Positions 41,935-52,186 of a stretch of 64,000 bases of DNA are shown here, piece after piece. This stretch comes from Paenibacillus sp. FSL R5-0490. GTDB lineage: Bacteria > Bacillota > Bacilli > Bacillales > Cytobacillaceae. The notes under the pieces were generated by a model. The model ran no database searches and had not been told where the DNA came from. It was given only the letters and a program-made list of their open reading frames with translations. The number at the start of each line of letters is the position of its first letter. The first letter of the stretch is position 1. The stretch lies in NCBI RefSeq assembly GCF_001956215.1, contig NZ_MRTQ01000001.1, positions 1-64,000 of the forward strand, given 5' to 3'. A program made the translations under genes and the position numbers.

Positions 41935-44609
41935 AGTTTCATGAAATGAATGAAAGGGAGGTTGAGCAGGCCTTAAATACAGACATTAAGGCAGGCTTAA
42001 CAGAGGATGATGTAAAAAAACGCCACAAACAATATGGCTTTAATGAATTGAAAGAGGGAGAAAAGCAGTCTGCTTTACTCTTATTTTTTAGTCAATTTAA
42101 AGATTTCATGGTTCTTGTTTTATTAGCTGCCACCTTGATTTCGGGGCTGCTTGGTGAATATATTGATGCGATTGCCATTATTGCGATTGTAGTCATAAAT
42201 GGGTTTCTGGGCTTTTTTCAGGAAAGGAAAGCGGAAAAGTCTCTGAGTGCACTTAAAGAGTTATCCGCTCCCCAGGTAATTGCTCTTCGAGATAGAGAGT
42301 GGAAGAAAATCCCTTCCAAAGAAGTGGCAGTCGGGGACCTGCTTAAATTTTCCACGGGTGATAGAGTTGGTGCAGATGTAAGAATAGTAGAATCCAATAG
42401 CCTTGAAATTGAAGAGTCTGCCCTAACGGGAGAGTCGCTGCCTGTTCAAAAGAGGACCGGATCCCTGAAAACGCCTAACCTCGCTATTGGAGATATGGAA
42501 AATATGGCTTTTATGGGTACAATGGTGACCCGCGGCAATGGATTGGGTGTGGTTGTCGGTACAGGGATGAATACCGCTATGGGACAAATTGCTGATCTTC
42601 TGCAAAATGCCGAAACCATGACAACACCGCTTCAGCGGAGATTGGAACAGCTCGGCAAAATTCTCATTACGGCAGCGATATTCCTTACAGTTCTCGTTGT
42701 TGCGGCAGGTGTGATGCAGGGACAGGAATTATATACAATGTTCCTTGCTGGTGTCTCATTGGCTGTTGCGGCAATTCCCGAAGGGCTGCCTGCCATTGTC
42801 ACGGTGGCGCTCTCGCTTGGTGTTCAAAGAATGATCAGGAAAAAGGCAATCGTACGGAAACTTCCTGCAGTTGAAACACTTGGCTGTGCGTCTGTTATTT
42901 GTTCAGACAAAACCGGAACCATGACTCAAAACAAAATGACCGTCACCCATCTCTGGAGCGGAGGGAAAGAATGGAGAGTAGACGGAGTCGGGTATGAACC
43001 GCAAGGGCAGTTTTATCGAAATGAGAGCCAAATTGAGCCGAAAAGTGATAAAGCCCTCCAGCAGATGCTGATGTTTGGCATGCTATGCAACCATGCGGAA
43101 ATACAGCAGAAAAATAATGAGTTTGTGATTGACGGGGACCCAACTGAAGGTGCTCTCCTTGTAGCAGCCATGAAAGCTGGCTATAACAGAAGCAGTCTGC
43201 TGAATCAATTTCAGATTATTAATGAGTTTCCGTTTGACTCTGCCAGAAAAATGATGAGTGTTGTGGTAAAGGATCATAATGGAAGACAATTTATTGTTAC
43301 CAAAGGTGCTCCCGATGTCTTAGTCGGGAAAAGCGAATCGGTTCTTTGGGAGGGAAGGCGGCAGATTCTTTCGAGAGAGCTTTCAGGTGAAATTCAGGCA
43401 GCCATAGAAGATCTGGCTTCACAAGCATTGAGAACGATCGCGATTGGTTATAAAGAAATCCCATCTAAAAATGTCATTCTTGATGAAAAAGAGGCGGAGA
43501 AGGGATTAACTTTTATCGGGCTGCAGGGGATGATTGATCCGCCAAGGCCGGAGGTTAAAGAAGCAGTCAGGGAATGCAGGGAAGCAGGAATCAAAACGAT
43601 CATGATCACAGGAGATCATGTGATTACAGCACAGGCTATTGCCAAACAGTTAGGCATTTTAACAGAAGGTTCAAAAGTACTTCAGGGGAAAGACCTGGCA
43701 GAGATGTCTGTAGAAGACCTTGAAGATGTGGTTGAGGATGTCGCAGTATTTGCCAGAGTATCACCTGAGCATAAATTGAAAATTGTCAAGGCTCTCCAGA
43801 ATAGAGGTCATATCGTTGCCATGACAGGTGATGGAGTCAATGATGCTCCGGCCATTAAAGCAGCAGATATTGGCATTTCAATGGGCATTACAGGCACAGA
43901 TGTGGCTAAAGAGGCATCTGCACTTGTATTGCTGGATGATAATTTTGCTACCATAAAAGCCGCGATAAAAGAAGGAAGAAATATATACGAAAATATCCGC
44001 AAGTTTATCAGGTATTTGCTTGCATCAAATGTTGGCGAGATTCTGGTTATGCTGTTTGCTATGCTTCTAGCCCTTCCACTGCCGTTAGTGCCCATTCAGA
44101 TTCTCTGGGTGAACCTCGTAACGGATGGACTTCCGGCAATGGCTCTGGGCCTTGATCAGCCTGAGGAGAATGTGATGAAGCGGAAACCAAGGAGCCCTAA
44201 GGAAGGTGTCTTTTCAAGAGGGCTTGGCTGGAAAGTGGTTTCAAGGGGATTTTTAATTGGCCTTGTGACATTACTTGCGTTTATTTTTGCCTACCGGGCA
44301 AATCCGGATCATCTTGCATACGCACAGACAGTAGCGTTTGCCACATTGGTAATGGCTCAGCTGATCCATGTATTTGATTGCCGCAGTGAAAAATCCGTGT
44401 TCTCAAGAAATCCATTTGGCAATAAATATTTAGTCTGGGCAGTCATCTCTTCCCTGGTTTTAGTGCTGATTGTCATATACTATCCGCCGCTTCAGCCAAT
44501 TTTCCACACGGTCCCTATTGAATTGCGCGACTGGTTTATGATCACAGGACTCTCAGCCATTCCAACATTTTTACTGGCAGGCACATTTTTGGCAAGAAAA
44601 ACAAAATAA
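41931..44609 (+). CDS. yloB: P-type Ca2+-transporting ATPase YloB
   Basis: YloB is a P2A-type ATPase that moves Ca2+ out of the cytoplasm; in B. subtilis it affects spores and stress. The 892-residue product has about ten membrane segments, TGES in the actuator domain, the phosphorylation site SDKTGTMTQNKMTVTH, KGAPDVL in the nucleotide domain, MTGDGVNDAPA and the calcium-site segment AVAAIPEGLPAIV. The start at 41931 (MKFHEMNE) matches the family. An in-frame ATG at 41889 with GGAGG five bases upstream would add 14 residues with rare codons. Confidence 0.93.
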   Translation: MKFHEMNEREVEQALNTDIKAGLTEDDVKKRHKQYGFNELKEGEKQSALLLFFSQFKDFMVLVLLAATLISGLLGEYIDAIAIIAIVVINGFLGFFQERKAEKSLSALKELSAPQVIALRDREWKKIPSKEVAVGDLLKFSTGDRVGADVRIVESNSLEIEESALTGESLPVQKRTGSLKTPNLAIGDMENMAFMGTMVTRGNGLGVVVGTGMNTAMGQIADLLQNAETMTTPLQRRLEQLGKILITAAIFLTVLVVAAGVMQGQELYTMFLAGVSLAVAAIPEGLPAIVTVALSLGVQRMIRKKAIVRKLPAVETLGCASVICSDKTGTMTQNKMTVTHLWSGGKEWRVDGVGYEPQGQFYRNESQIEPKSDKALQQMLMFGMLCNHAEIQQKNNEFVIDGDPTEGALLVAAMKAGYNRSSLLNQFQIINEFPFDSARKMMSVVVKDHNGRQFIVTKGAPDVLVGKSESVLWEGRRQILSRELSGEIQAAIEDLASQALRTIAIGYKEIPSKNVILDEKEAEKGLTFIGLQGMIDPPRPEVKEAVRECREAGIKTIMITGDHVITAQAIAKQLGILTEGSKVLQGKDLAEMSVEDLEDVVEDVAVFARVSPEHKLKIVKALQNRGHIVAMTGDGVNDAPAIKAADIGISMGITGTDVAKEASALVLLDDNFATIKAAIKEGRNIYENIRKFIRYLLASNVGEILVMLFAMLLALPLPLVPIQILWVNLVTDGLPAMALGLDQPEENVMKRKPRSPKEGVFSRGLGWKVVSRGFLIGLVTLLAFIFAYRANPDHLAYAQTVAFATLVMAQLIHVFDCRSEKSVFSRNPFGNKYLVWAVISSLVLVLIVIYYPPLQPIFHTVPIELRDWFMITGLSAIPTFLLAGTFLARKTK

Positions 44610-44628
44610 AATATGTTATAATCCTTTA

Positions 44629-44663
44629 GGTAGTAGAGAAGAACTCTATTACCTTTCTTTTTT
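44629..44663 (+). terminator. Terminator after yloB
   Basis: GGTAGTAGAG (44629-44638) pairs with CTCTATTACC (44644-44653), with one G-T pair, followed by TTTCTTTTTT. TGTTATAAT (44614-44622), an extended -10 form, lies just upstream and may be chance. Confidence 0.75.
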
Positions 44664-44785
44664 GCGCAAACATATAAATCTCCATCACTACTTGATTTTT
44701 ATACATAAACTGCACAGGCACCATGCCGCTAACTGAAAGTAAGTGCTTTTATAAGCTGTGCTTTTCCCAAAAGGAAGTGTGAGAA

Positions 44786-45658
44786 ATGGCAGTAAGCATG
44801 ACTGGTTATGGCAGAAGCAAGAAAGATTCCGGGCAAGGCTCCATTACGGTTGAAATCAAAACTGTAAATCATCGTTTTTCCGAATTTCAAATAAGAATGC
44901 CCAGACAGCTGATGCATATTGAAGACAAAATAAAGAAAAAGCTTAATAGGCATATCAAAAGAGGAAGAATCGAGGTTTTTATCACCGTTGACGGTGATGT
45001 CCTGGCCAGCAGGAAAGTAAATGTTGACTGGGAACTATTAGATGAATATTATCAATACATAACTGCAATTCAAGCAAAGTATCAAATTCAATCGGAATTA
45101 TCCATCGGGGATGTCATTCGTGAAGAATTAATTGGCATTGAAGAGAAAGAGTCCGGCAATGAGGAAATGAGCCAGCTGGTCCTTTCTGCTGCTGAAGAGG
45201 CATGCCTGCAGTTAATGCAAATGAGGAAAGCAGAGGGCGATGAGCTGGAAAGAGATCTTCGCAGCCATCTTAGTCTTTTAAGCAATAGTGTCAGCAAACT
45301 GAGAGAGTATGCGCCAAAGGTTGCTCAGCTATACCAGGAAAGATTGCATAAGCGTATGAAGGAATTTCTTGATGGCCAGGTGGATGAATCCAGAATTTTG
45401 ACAGAGGTAGCAGTATTCGCTGATAAAGCGGATATCAGTGAAGAACTGATAAGGCTGCAAAGCCATATAAGCCAGTTTGAGCATACACTTCAGCTTACAG
45501 ATCCGGCAGGCAGAAAGCTCGACTTTATTCTGCAGGAAATGAACCGGGAGGCCAATACGATCGGCTCCAAGGCAAATAGTGCAGATATAGCTGCTGAAGT
45601 CGTAGAAATAAAGAGTTTATTGGAAAAAATGAAGGAACAGGTTCAAAATATTGAATAG
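44786..45658 (+). CDS. yicC: YicC-family endoribonuclease
   Basis: This 290-residue protein (yloC in B. subtilis) belongs to the YicC family, recently shown to be endoribonucleases. It begins with the family signature MAVSMTGYGRSKKD, has VEIKTVNHRFSEFQIRMPRQL early, a helical middle and ends with the conserved DFILQEMNREANTIGSKANS and DIAAEVVEIKSLLEKMKEQVQNIE. GGAAGTGTG precedes ATG. It opens the unit that includes remA and gmk. Confidence 0.93.
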   Translation: MAVSMTGYGRSKKDSGQGSITVEIKTVNHRFSEFQIRMPRQLMHIEDKIKKKLNRHIKRGRIEVFITVDGDVLASRKVNVDWELLDEYYQYITAIQAKYQIQSELSIGDVIREELIGIEEKESGNEEMSQLVLSAAEEACLQLMQMRKAEGDELERDLRSHLSLLSNSVSKLREYAPKVAQLYQERLHKRMKEFLDGQVDESRILTEVAVFADKADISEELIRLQSHISQFEHTLQLTDPAGRKLDFILQEMNREANTIGSKANSADIAAEVVEIKSLLEKMKEQVQNIE

Positions 45659-45718
45659 CAGTTGTTTAGATTCCGGCTCTGGGGGTCAAACTAAATAACT
45701 GATGATTGGAGGACCCAA

Positions 45719-45982
45719 ATGTCAATAAAGCTGATCAATATCGGTTTTGGCAATATTGTATCTGCCAACCGGATTATATCAATAGTCAGTCCCGAATCTG
45801 CCCCTATAAAACGGATTATTCAGGACGCGCGGGACCGGGGCTCTTTAATAGATGCTACATATGGCAGGCGCACCCGTGCTGTTATCGTTATGGACAGTGA
45901 CCATGTCATTTTGTCTGCGGTCCAGCCGGAAACCGTCGCACACCGATTAAATGACCGTGATGAAATTATTGAGGAAGGGTAG
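45719..45982 (+). CDS. remA: Biofilm matrix regulator RemA (DUF370)
   Basis: RemA is an 87-residue DNA-binding protein that activates biofilm matrix and osmoprotection genes in B. subtilis; it forms ring-like oligomers. The product is DUF370, with [30 protein letters not shown] and [38 protein letters not shown] precedes ATG. It is 10 bases before gmk, as in B. subtilis. Confidence 0.95.
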   Translation: MSIKLINIGFGNIVSANRIISIVSPESAPIKRIIQDARDRGSLIDATYGRRTRAVIVMDSDHVILSAVQPETVAHRLNDRDEIIEEG

Positions 45983-45992
45983 GATTTTATAA

Positions 45993-46607
<615 letters not shown>

Positions 46608-46609
46608 AT

Positions 46610-46831
46610 ATGCTTTATCCTTCTATTGATTCTCTAATGACAAAGATTGACTCCAAATATTCACTTGTTTCTGTTGCTGCCAAGCGTGCCCGCAAGCTTC
46701 AGCTTAATGCCAGACCGCAGCTTGAAAGATACAAATCACATAAAAATGTGGGCAAAGCACTTGAGGAAATACATGCAGACCAGCTTCATTACCGCCTGGG
46801 CGAAAAAACAGCCAATGAATCATACGAGTGA
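46610..46831 (+). CDS. rpoZ: RNA polymerase omega subunit
   Basis: Omega is a small subunit that helps assemble beta-prime. The 73-residue product begins [30 protein letters not shown], the typical omega helices, and ends with a charged tail. GGAGGTAGAATAA precedes ATG. A terminator follows, separating it from coaBC. Confidence 0.95.
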   Translation: MLYPSIDSLMTKIDSKYSLVSVAAKRARKLQLNARPQLERYKSHKNVGKALEEIHADQLHYRLGEKTANESYE

Positions 46832-46839
46832 AATCGCTG

Positions 46840-46869
46840 AATAACAACCTTTCAAAAGGTTGTTATTTT
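46840..46869 (+). terminator. Terminator after rpoZ
   Basis: AATAACAACCTT (46840-46851) pairs with AAGGTTGTTATT (46856-46867), with a TCAA loop and T-rich tail. Confidence 0.85.
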
Positions 46870-46947
46870 TGTTTGAGGTTTTATTAGATGAAAATTCACT
46901 GCTCTTCTTGCATAATAAAACTATCATGAAAACTATTTGCCATTAAT

Positions 46948-46987
46948 GGCCAGGCTTTATATAGAAATAGACAGCCAGGCCGTTTTT
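46948..46987 (+). terminator. Terminator-like hairpin upstream of coaBC
   Basis: GGCCAGGCT (46948-46956) and AGCCAGGCC (46973-46981) pair with one A-A mismatch, then GTTTTT. It lies 41 bases before coaBC and could be an attenuator. A weak promoter (ATGAAA, then CATAAT at 17 bases) may precede it. Confidence 0.45.
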
Positions 46988-47027
46988 CATAGAGAAGAAT
47001 TATTTTTGAGATTGGTGGGGTCATATA

Positions 47028-48236
47028 ATGCTGACTGGAAAGAAGATATTATTATGTGTAACCGGAGGAATTGCTGTTTATAAAGCTGCAGCCTTAACAA
47101 GCAAACTGACACAGGCAGGAGCGCAGGTGAAAGTTATCCTAAGTGAATCGGCTGTTAACTTTGTTGCACCATTAACTTTTCAGGCCCTTTCAAGACATGA
47201 TGTTTACACAGACACTTTTGATGAAAAGGACTCGAAGGTTATTGCGCACATCGACCTGGCTGATTGGGCCGATTTAATTCTTGTTGCTCCGGCTACAGCA
47301 AATGTGATCGGGAAGCTTGCCAATGGAATTGCAGATAATATGATCACTACAACCCTTTTGGCTGCATCATCACCGATTTGGATTGCACCTGCAATGAATG
47401 TGCATATGTACAGCCATCCCGCTGTCAAAAAAAACATTGAAACCTTATATGGTTTTGGCTGCAGATTCATAGAGCCTTCAGAAGGGTATCTTGCATGCGG
47501 CTATGTTGGAAGAGGCAGGCTTGAAGAGCCTGAGAAAATTACAGAAACGATCAGTGAATTTTTCAAGACTTCCAGATTGGAGCTTACTGGCCGAAAAGTG
47601 GTCATAACTGCGGGCCCAACGAGGGAAAAAATTGATCCTGTCCGTTATATTACAAACCATTCTACTGGGAAAATGGGCTATGCATTAGCGGAAGCTGCCG
47701 TCTCTGCAGGTGCTGAAGTTGTATTAATATCCGGCCCGGTTTCGATTAATGCGCCTGCCGGATTAAAACTGTTAAAGGTGGAATCTGCTGAAGAAATGTA
47801 TCAAGCGGCCTTGAATGAATTTGATTATGCTGATGTTGTCATAAAGACAGCTGCAGTCTCCGATTATCGTCCTAAGGTGGCTTCTGCGCAAAAAATGAAG
47901 AAACAGCCCGGGGATGAAGTATTGGAGCTTGAAAGAACAAAGGATATATTGTTCGAGCTGGGTCAAAAAAAGGAGAAGCAAATCCTGATAGGCTTTGCGG
48001 CTGAAACCGAACAGGTCGAAGAGTATGCAAAGGGCAAGCTAATGAAGAAAAACGCCGATATGATCGTTGCCAATAATGTAACTGCTGAAGGTGCGGGCTT
48101 TGGAACTGACACTAATATTGTTACACTTTTTAAAAAGGATGGATCGTCGGAAAAACTTCCGCTAATGTCTAAAAAAGATGTGGCTGTAAAAATTCTTGAA
48201 GAAGCCTCGAAGCTTCTAAAGGATGAGCATGAATGA
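47028..48236 (+). CDS. coaBC: Phosphopantothenoylcysteine synthetase/decarboxylase
   Basis: CoaBC joins cysteine to 4'-phosphopantothenate (C-domain) and decarboxylates the product (N-domain), toward coenzyme A. The 402-residue fusion has the flavin-binding CVTGGIAVYKAA at the start, APAMNVHMY and an active Cys in ACGYVGRGRLEEP. The CoaB half has VVITAGPTREKIDPVRYITNHSTGKMGYALAEAA and a lysine-rich LMKKNADMIVANN. GGTGGGG precedes ATG. Its stop overlaps priA (ATGA). Confidence 0.97.
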   Translation: MLTGKKILLCVTGGIAVYKAAALTSKLTQAGAQVKVILSESAVNFVAPLTFQALSRHDVYTDTFDEKDSKVIAHIDLADWADLILVAPATANVIGKLANGIADNMITTTLLAASSPIWIAPAMNVHMYSHPAVKKNIETLYGFGCRFIEPSEGYLACGYVGRGRLEEPEKITETISEFFKTSRLELTGRKVVITAGPTREKIDPVRYITNHSTGKMGYALAEAAVSAGAEVVLISGPVSINAPAGLKLLKVESAEEMYQAALNEFDYADVVIKTAAVSDYRPKVASAQKMKKQPGDEVLELERTKDILFELGQKKEKQILIGFAAETEQVEEYAKGKLMKKNADMIVANNVTAEGAGFGTDTNIVTLFKKDGSSEKLPLMSKKDVAVKILEEASKLLKDEHE

Positions 48237-50647
48237 ACATAGCCAGTGTAATTGTCGATGTTCCTGCCAAACAGACTGACCGGGCGTTTGACTATAAAAT
48301 ACCCTCTCATCTGAAAGGTGTCATTTTCCCTGGCATGAGGGTGGTTGTTCCATTTGGGCCGAGAAAAATACAGGGGTTTGTTACAGGATTAAAAGAAGAG
48401 TCGGATTTTCAGCAGTTAAAATCCATTTTAGAGCCGATGGATTTAAATCCAGTTCTTAATCAGGAGCTTTTGAATCTTGGTGAATGGCTGACAGAAAAAA
48501 CATTATGCTACAAAATTTCAGCTTTTCAGGCTATGCTGCCTGCAGCATTGAAGGCAAGATATGAAAAAAAGCTTGTCATGGCGGAAAATGCAAATCATAA
48601 GCTGCTCCCTGAAAAAGTATGCGCACTCTTTCAGAATGCTGATGAAATTACCTGGGATGATGCAGTAAAGGGCGGTGCTTTGCCGCTTCTTCAGAAGGAA
48701 GCAACCAATGGAAATATCGATATTATTTACCAGGTAAAAGAACGGGTGAAAAAGAAAAAAGTCAAGCAGGTGTTTGCGGCGGCACCCCCTAAAGAGCTTG
48801 CTGATTACCTTCAAAACCTTCCAGGCAATGCAACTAAGCAAAAGGAAGTGCTTGAGTATTTTCTTCAGGAGGAAGGACCGGTCGATCAGAAAGAGTTATT
48901 TTCCTTGCTTGGAATCACTTCTTCCACATTAAAAGGGCTTTTGCAAAAAGGGCTGCTTGGCCAGAAGGACGTGGAAATATACCGCAATCCCTTTGGAGAC
49001 CGTGAATTCGAAAGAACAGAACCGCTCTCTTTGACTGATGGACAAAGAAAAGCCATTATCCCCATCCTTGATTCTATTGAAGATAGCAGGCATGAAACCT
49101 TTTTGCTCTATGGAGTAACAGGGAGCGGGAAAACGGAGGTTTATCTGCAATCCATCCAGCGGGTGCTTGAAGATGGCAAAGAAGCCATTGTCCTTGTTCC
49201 TGAGATTTCTTTAACTCCGCAAATGGTCAAACGCTTTAAAGGAAGGTTTGGCGATCAGGTTGCGGTTATGCACAGCGGCCTGTCAGCAGGAGAAAAATAT
49301 GATGAGTGGAGAAAGGTTCAGCGGAAGGAAGTCAAGGTGGTTGTCGGAGCCCGGTCGGCGATCTTTGCCCCATTTGAAAACCTCGGAATTATTATAATTG
49401 ATGAAGAGCACGAAACCAGCTATAAGCAGGAAGAAAACCCAAGATACCATGCAAGGGACGTTGCCATCAAAAGAGCGGAAAATCATAAATGTCCTGTGGT
49501 GCTCGGCAGTGCAACTCCCTCATTGGAATCTTTCGCACGGGCACAAAAAGGAGTTTACCATCTCCTCACTCTCGAAAACAGGATGAACAATCAGGCTCTC
49601 CCTGCCGTTGATATCATTGATATGCGGGAAGAGCTGCGAGAAGGAAACCGGTCTATGTTCTCAAGGAAGCTCCTTGAAAAAATAAAAGACCGTCTTGTGA
49701 AAAAAGAACAAATCGTATTATTTTTAAATAAAAGAGGACACTCCTCATTTGTTATGTGCAGAGACTGCGGATATGTTATTAATTGTCCGCATTGTGATAT
49801 TTCTTTGACGTATCATCGTTATAACCAGCAGATGAAATGCCATTACTGCGGATATGAGGCATCGGTTCCAAATGCATGCCCGGAATGTGAAAGTGAGCAT
49901 ATCCGCTATTTTGGGACCGGTACGCAGAAAGTGGAAGAGGAGTTGGCAAAGATTCTGCCGGAAGCGAAGGTAATACGGATGGATGTCGACACCACCAGCA
50001 GGAAGGGGGCACATGAAAAGCTCCTCGATCAATTCCAGGAAGGACATGCAGATATTCTTCTTGGGACCCAGATGATTGCTAAAGGCCTTGATTTTCCCAA
50101 TATTACTTTAGTGGGCGTACTCTCGGCAGACACAATGCTGCACTTGCCTGATTTCCGCTCTTCTGAAAAAACCTTTCAGCTGCTGACACAGGTAAGCGGG
50201 CGAGCAGGGAGGCATGAATTAGAGGGTGAGGTAATCATTCAGACCTACACTCCTGAACATTATAGTATTGAGCTGGCGGGGGAGCAGGATTACGATAAAT
50301 TTTACGACAGAGAAATGATGGTCCGCAAAATTCATAGATATCCTCCTTTCTTCTATATCTCCCTTGTCACAGTCAGTCACGAGGAATTAATGAAGGCTGT
50401 TTCTGTAACCGAGAAGATCACGCAGTACATTCAGTCAAAATTATCTGCAGAGAGCATTGTTCTTGGACCGGTTGCCTCCCCGATACCGCGGATCAACAAT
50501 AGATATCGTTATCAATGTCTGATAAAATACAAGCGGGAGCCGGAACTTGGACAGACGCTGAAAAAGATTCTGGATAATTACCAGCAGGAAATTTCTTCAG
50601 GGGGCTTAACTGTCTCAATTGACCTGAATCCATATATTTTAATGTAG
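48233..50647 (+). CDS. priA: Primosomal helicase PriA
   Basis: PriA recognises stalled forks and reloads the replicative helicase. The 804-residue product has an N-terminal DNA-binding domain (VDVPAKQTDRAFDYKIP), Walker A GVTGSGKTEVY, DEEH box IIIIDEEHETSYKQE, a zinc region (CRDCGYVINCPHCDIS, CHYCG, CPEC) and helicase motifs ending in QVSGRAGRHELEGEVIIQT. ATG at 48233 overlaps the coaBC stop. A weak imperfect hairpin near 50666-50695 may end the unit. Confidence 0.97.
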   Translation: MNIASVIVDVPAKQTDRAFDYKIPSHLKGVIFPGMRVVVPFGPRKIQGFVTGLKEESDFQQLKSILEPMDLNPVLNQELLNLGEWLTEKTLCYKISAFQAMLPAALKARYEKKLVMAENANHKLLPEKVCALFQNADEITWDDAVKGGALPLLQKEATNGNIDIIYQVKERVKKKKVKQVFAAAPPKELADYLQNLPGNATKQKEVLEYFLQEEGPVDQKELFSLLGITSSTLKGLLQKGLLGQKDVEIYRNPFGDREFERTEPLSLTDGQRKAIIPILDSIEDSRHETFLLYGVTGSGKTEVYLQSIQRVLEDGKEAIVLVPEISLTPQMVKRFKGRFGDQVAVMHSGLSAGEKYDEWRKVQRKEVKVVVGARSAIFAPFENLGIIIIDEEHETSYKQEENPRYHARDVAIKRAENHKCPVVLGSATPSLESFARAQKGVYHLLTLENRMNNQALPAVDIIDMREELREGNRSMFSRKLLEKIKDRLVKKEQIVLFLNKRGHSSFVMCRDCGYVINCPHCDISLTYHRYNQQMKCHYCGYEASVPNACPECESEHIRYFGTGTQKVEEELAKILPEAKVIRMDVDTTSRKGAHEKLLDQFQEGHADILLGTQMIAKGLDFPNITLVGVLSADTMLHLPDFRSSEKTFQLLTQVSGRAGRHELEGEVIIQTYTPEHYSIELAGEQDYDKFYDREMMVRKIHRYPPFFYISLVTVSHEELMKAVSVTEKITQYIQSKLSAESIVLGPVASPIPRINNRYRYQCLIKYKREPELGQTLKKILDNYQQEISSGGLTVSIDLNPYILM

Positions 50648-50753
50648 TTTCTAAAAGAGTCAGCTTTAGAAGGAGTGCATTAAGGCACTTCTGCTTTTCT
50701 GGTTATGAATAAACCCAAATTGGTTGAAAATAGATAAAAATGGAGGAAACGTT

Positions 50754-51239
50754 TTGGCAGTAAAAAAAATTGTTACTTATCCGGCTGAAATTCTGGAGGC
50801 AGAATGCGAACCAGTTAAAGTCTTTGATAAGAAGCTTGGCAAATTGCTAAATGATATGTATGATACGATGCTTGAATTCGATGGTGTCGGGCTTGCTGCT
50901 CCCCAAATTGGGCAAAAGCTGCAAATTGCCATTGTTGATATAGATGATGAGTTTGGAACAATTGAAATGATCAATCCGGAAATTCTTGAAACGGATGGGG
51001 AGCAGACAGGCCCTGAGGGATGCTTGAGTTTTCCGGGGTTATATGGTGATGTTACAAGGCCTGAATATGTCAAAATAAAGGCGCAGGACCGCAAAGGGAA
51101 ATTTTTTACCCTGGAGGCTGAGGATTTCCTGGCAAGAGCGATCCTCCATGAAATTGATCATTTGCATGGGGTGCTATTTACCTCAAAAGTAACTAGATAC
51201 TTGAATGAAGAAGAGTTGGAAGGATTGGAAGCTGAATGA
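50754..51239 (+). CDS. def: Peptide deformylase
   Basis: Def removes the formyl group from nascent proteins. The 161-residue metalloenzyme has [19 protein letters not shown] with the metal Cys, and HEIDHLHG with two metal His and the catalytic Glu. It is the shorter, defA-like form. TTG at 50754 follows TGGAGGAAACG; the frame opens 10 codons earlier without a site. Its end overlaps fmt (ATGA). Confidence 0.96.
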   Translation: MAVKKIVTYPAEILEAECEPVKVFDKKLGKLLNDMYDTMLEFDGVGLAAPQIGQKLQIAIVDIDDEFGTIEMINPEILETDGEQTGPEGCLSFPGLYGDVTRPEYVKIKAQDRKGKFFTLEAEDFLARAILHEIDHLHGVLFTSKVTRYLNEEELEGLEAE

Positions 51240-52186
51240 CAAAAATCGTTTTTATGGGCACACCCGATTTTTCAGTGCCGGTACTAAAGCAAATAATAGA
51301 CGACGGATATGAAGTGATCGGAGTGGTTACTCAGCCTGACAGGCCGGTTGGAAGGAAAAAAGTCCTTACTCCCCCTCCTGTAAAAGTCGAAGCTGAAAAA
51401 CAGGGCATCCCTGTGTATCAGCCTGAAAAAATCCGCCAGCCGGATGAATTGGAGAAAGTTCTTGCTCTTAAGCCAGACCTTGTTGTCACAGCAGCGTTTG
51501 GGCAAATCTTGCCCAAGGAGCTGCTGGATGCGCCTAAGTATGGCTGTATAAATGTACATGCATCATTGCTTCCGGAATTGCGTGGCGGTGCACCCATTCA
51601 TTACTCCATTCTGCAGGGAAAAGAAAAAACAGGCATCACCATTATGTATATGGCTGAAAAGCTGGATGCCGGCGATATATTAACACAAGTTGAGGTGCCG
51701 ATTACTGAAACAGATACAGTGGGCACTCTTCACGATAAACTTAGCAAGGCAGGATGCAAGCTTTTGTCTGAAACCCTGCCGAAACTGCTGAATGGCGAAC
51801 TGAATCCCATTAAGCAAAATGAAGAAGAAGCCACTTTTGCCTATAATATTAAAAGAGAACAGGAAAAAATCGACTGGAGCAAAACCGGAGAAGAAATCTA
51901 TAACCACATTAGAGGGTTAAACCCATGGCCGGTTGCTTATACAACATTTGACGGCAAAGTGGTTAAAATCTGGAATTCAAAGAAAGTCAAACATGCTAAA
52001 AGCGAAGAACCGGGAACAATCATCAGGCTTGAGGAAGACGGGGTGGTTGTGGCATCCGGGAATGATACAGCCGTTAAAATTACTGAACTGCAGCCTTCAG
52101 GAAAGAAAAAGATGCCAGCAGAACAATTTTTAAGAGGTGCAGGGTCCAATCTGACTGCCGGCGGCCGTCTGGGAGACATCGAATGA
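51236..52186 (+). CDS. fmt: Methionyl-tRNA formyltransferase
   Basis: Fmt formylates initiator Met-tRNA using 10-formyl-tetrahydrofolate. The 316-residue product has the [10 protein letters not shown] start, [19 protein letters not shown] with the catalytic Asn and His, a catalytic Asp in [10 protein letters not shown], and a C-terminal tRNA-binding OB domain. It overlaps def by four bases and rsmB by four, so def-fmt-rsmB are coupled. Confidence 0.97.
   Translation: MTKIVFMGTPDFSVPVLKQIIDDGYEVIGVVTQPDRPVGRKKVLTPPPVKVEAEKQGIPVYQPEKIRQPDELEKVLALKPDLVVTAAFGQILPKELLDAPKYGCINVHASLLPELRGGAPIHYSILQGKEKTGITIMYMAEKLDAGDILTQVEVPITETDTVGTLHDKLSKAGCKLLSETLPKLLNGELNPIKQNEEEATFAYNIKREQEKIDWSKTGEEIYNHIRGLNPWPVAYTTFDGKVVKIWNSKKVKHAKSEEPGTIIRLEEDGVVVASGNDTAVKITELQPSGKKKMPAEQFLRGAGSNLTAGGRLGDIE

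Noticed and set aside
44614-44622. Promoter of yicC from TGTTATAAT
   Set aside because: A terminator starts within a few bases of the expected start site, so transcripts could hardly reach yicC; probably chance.
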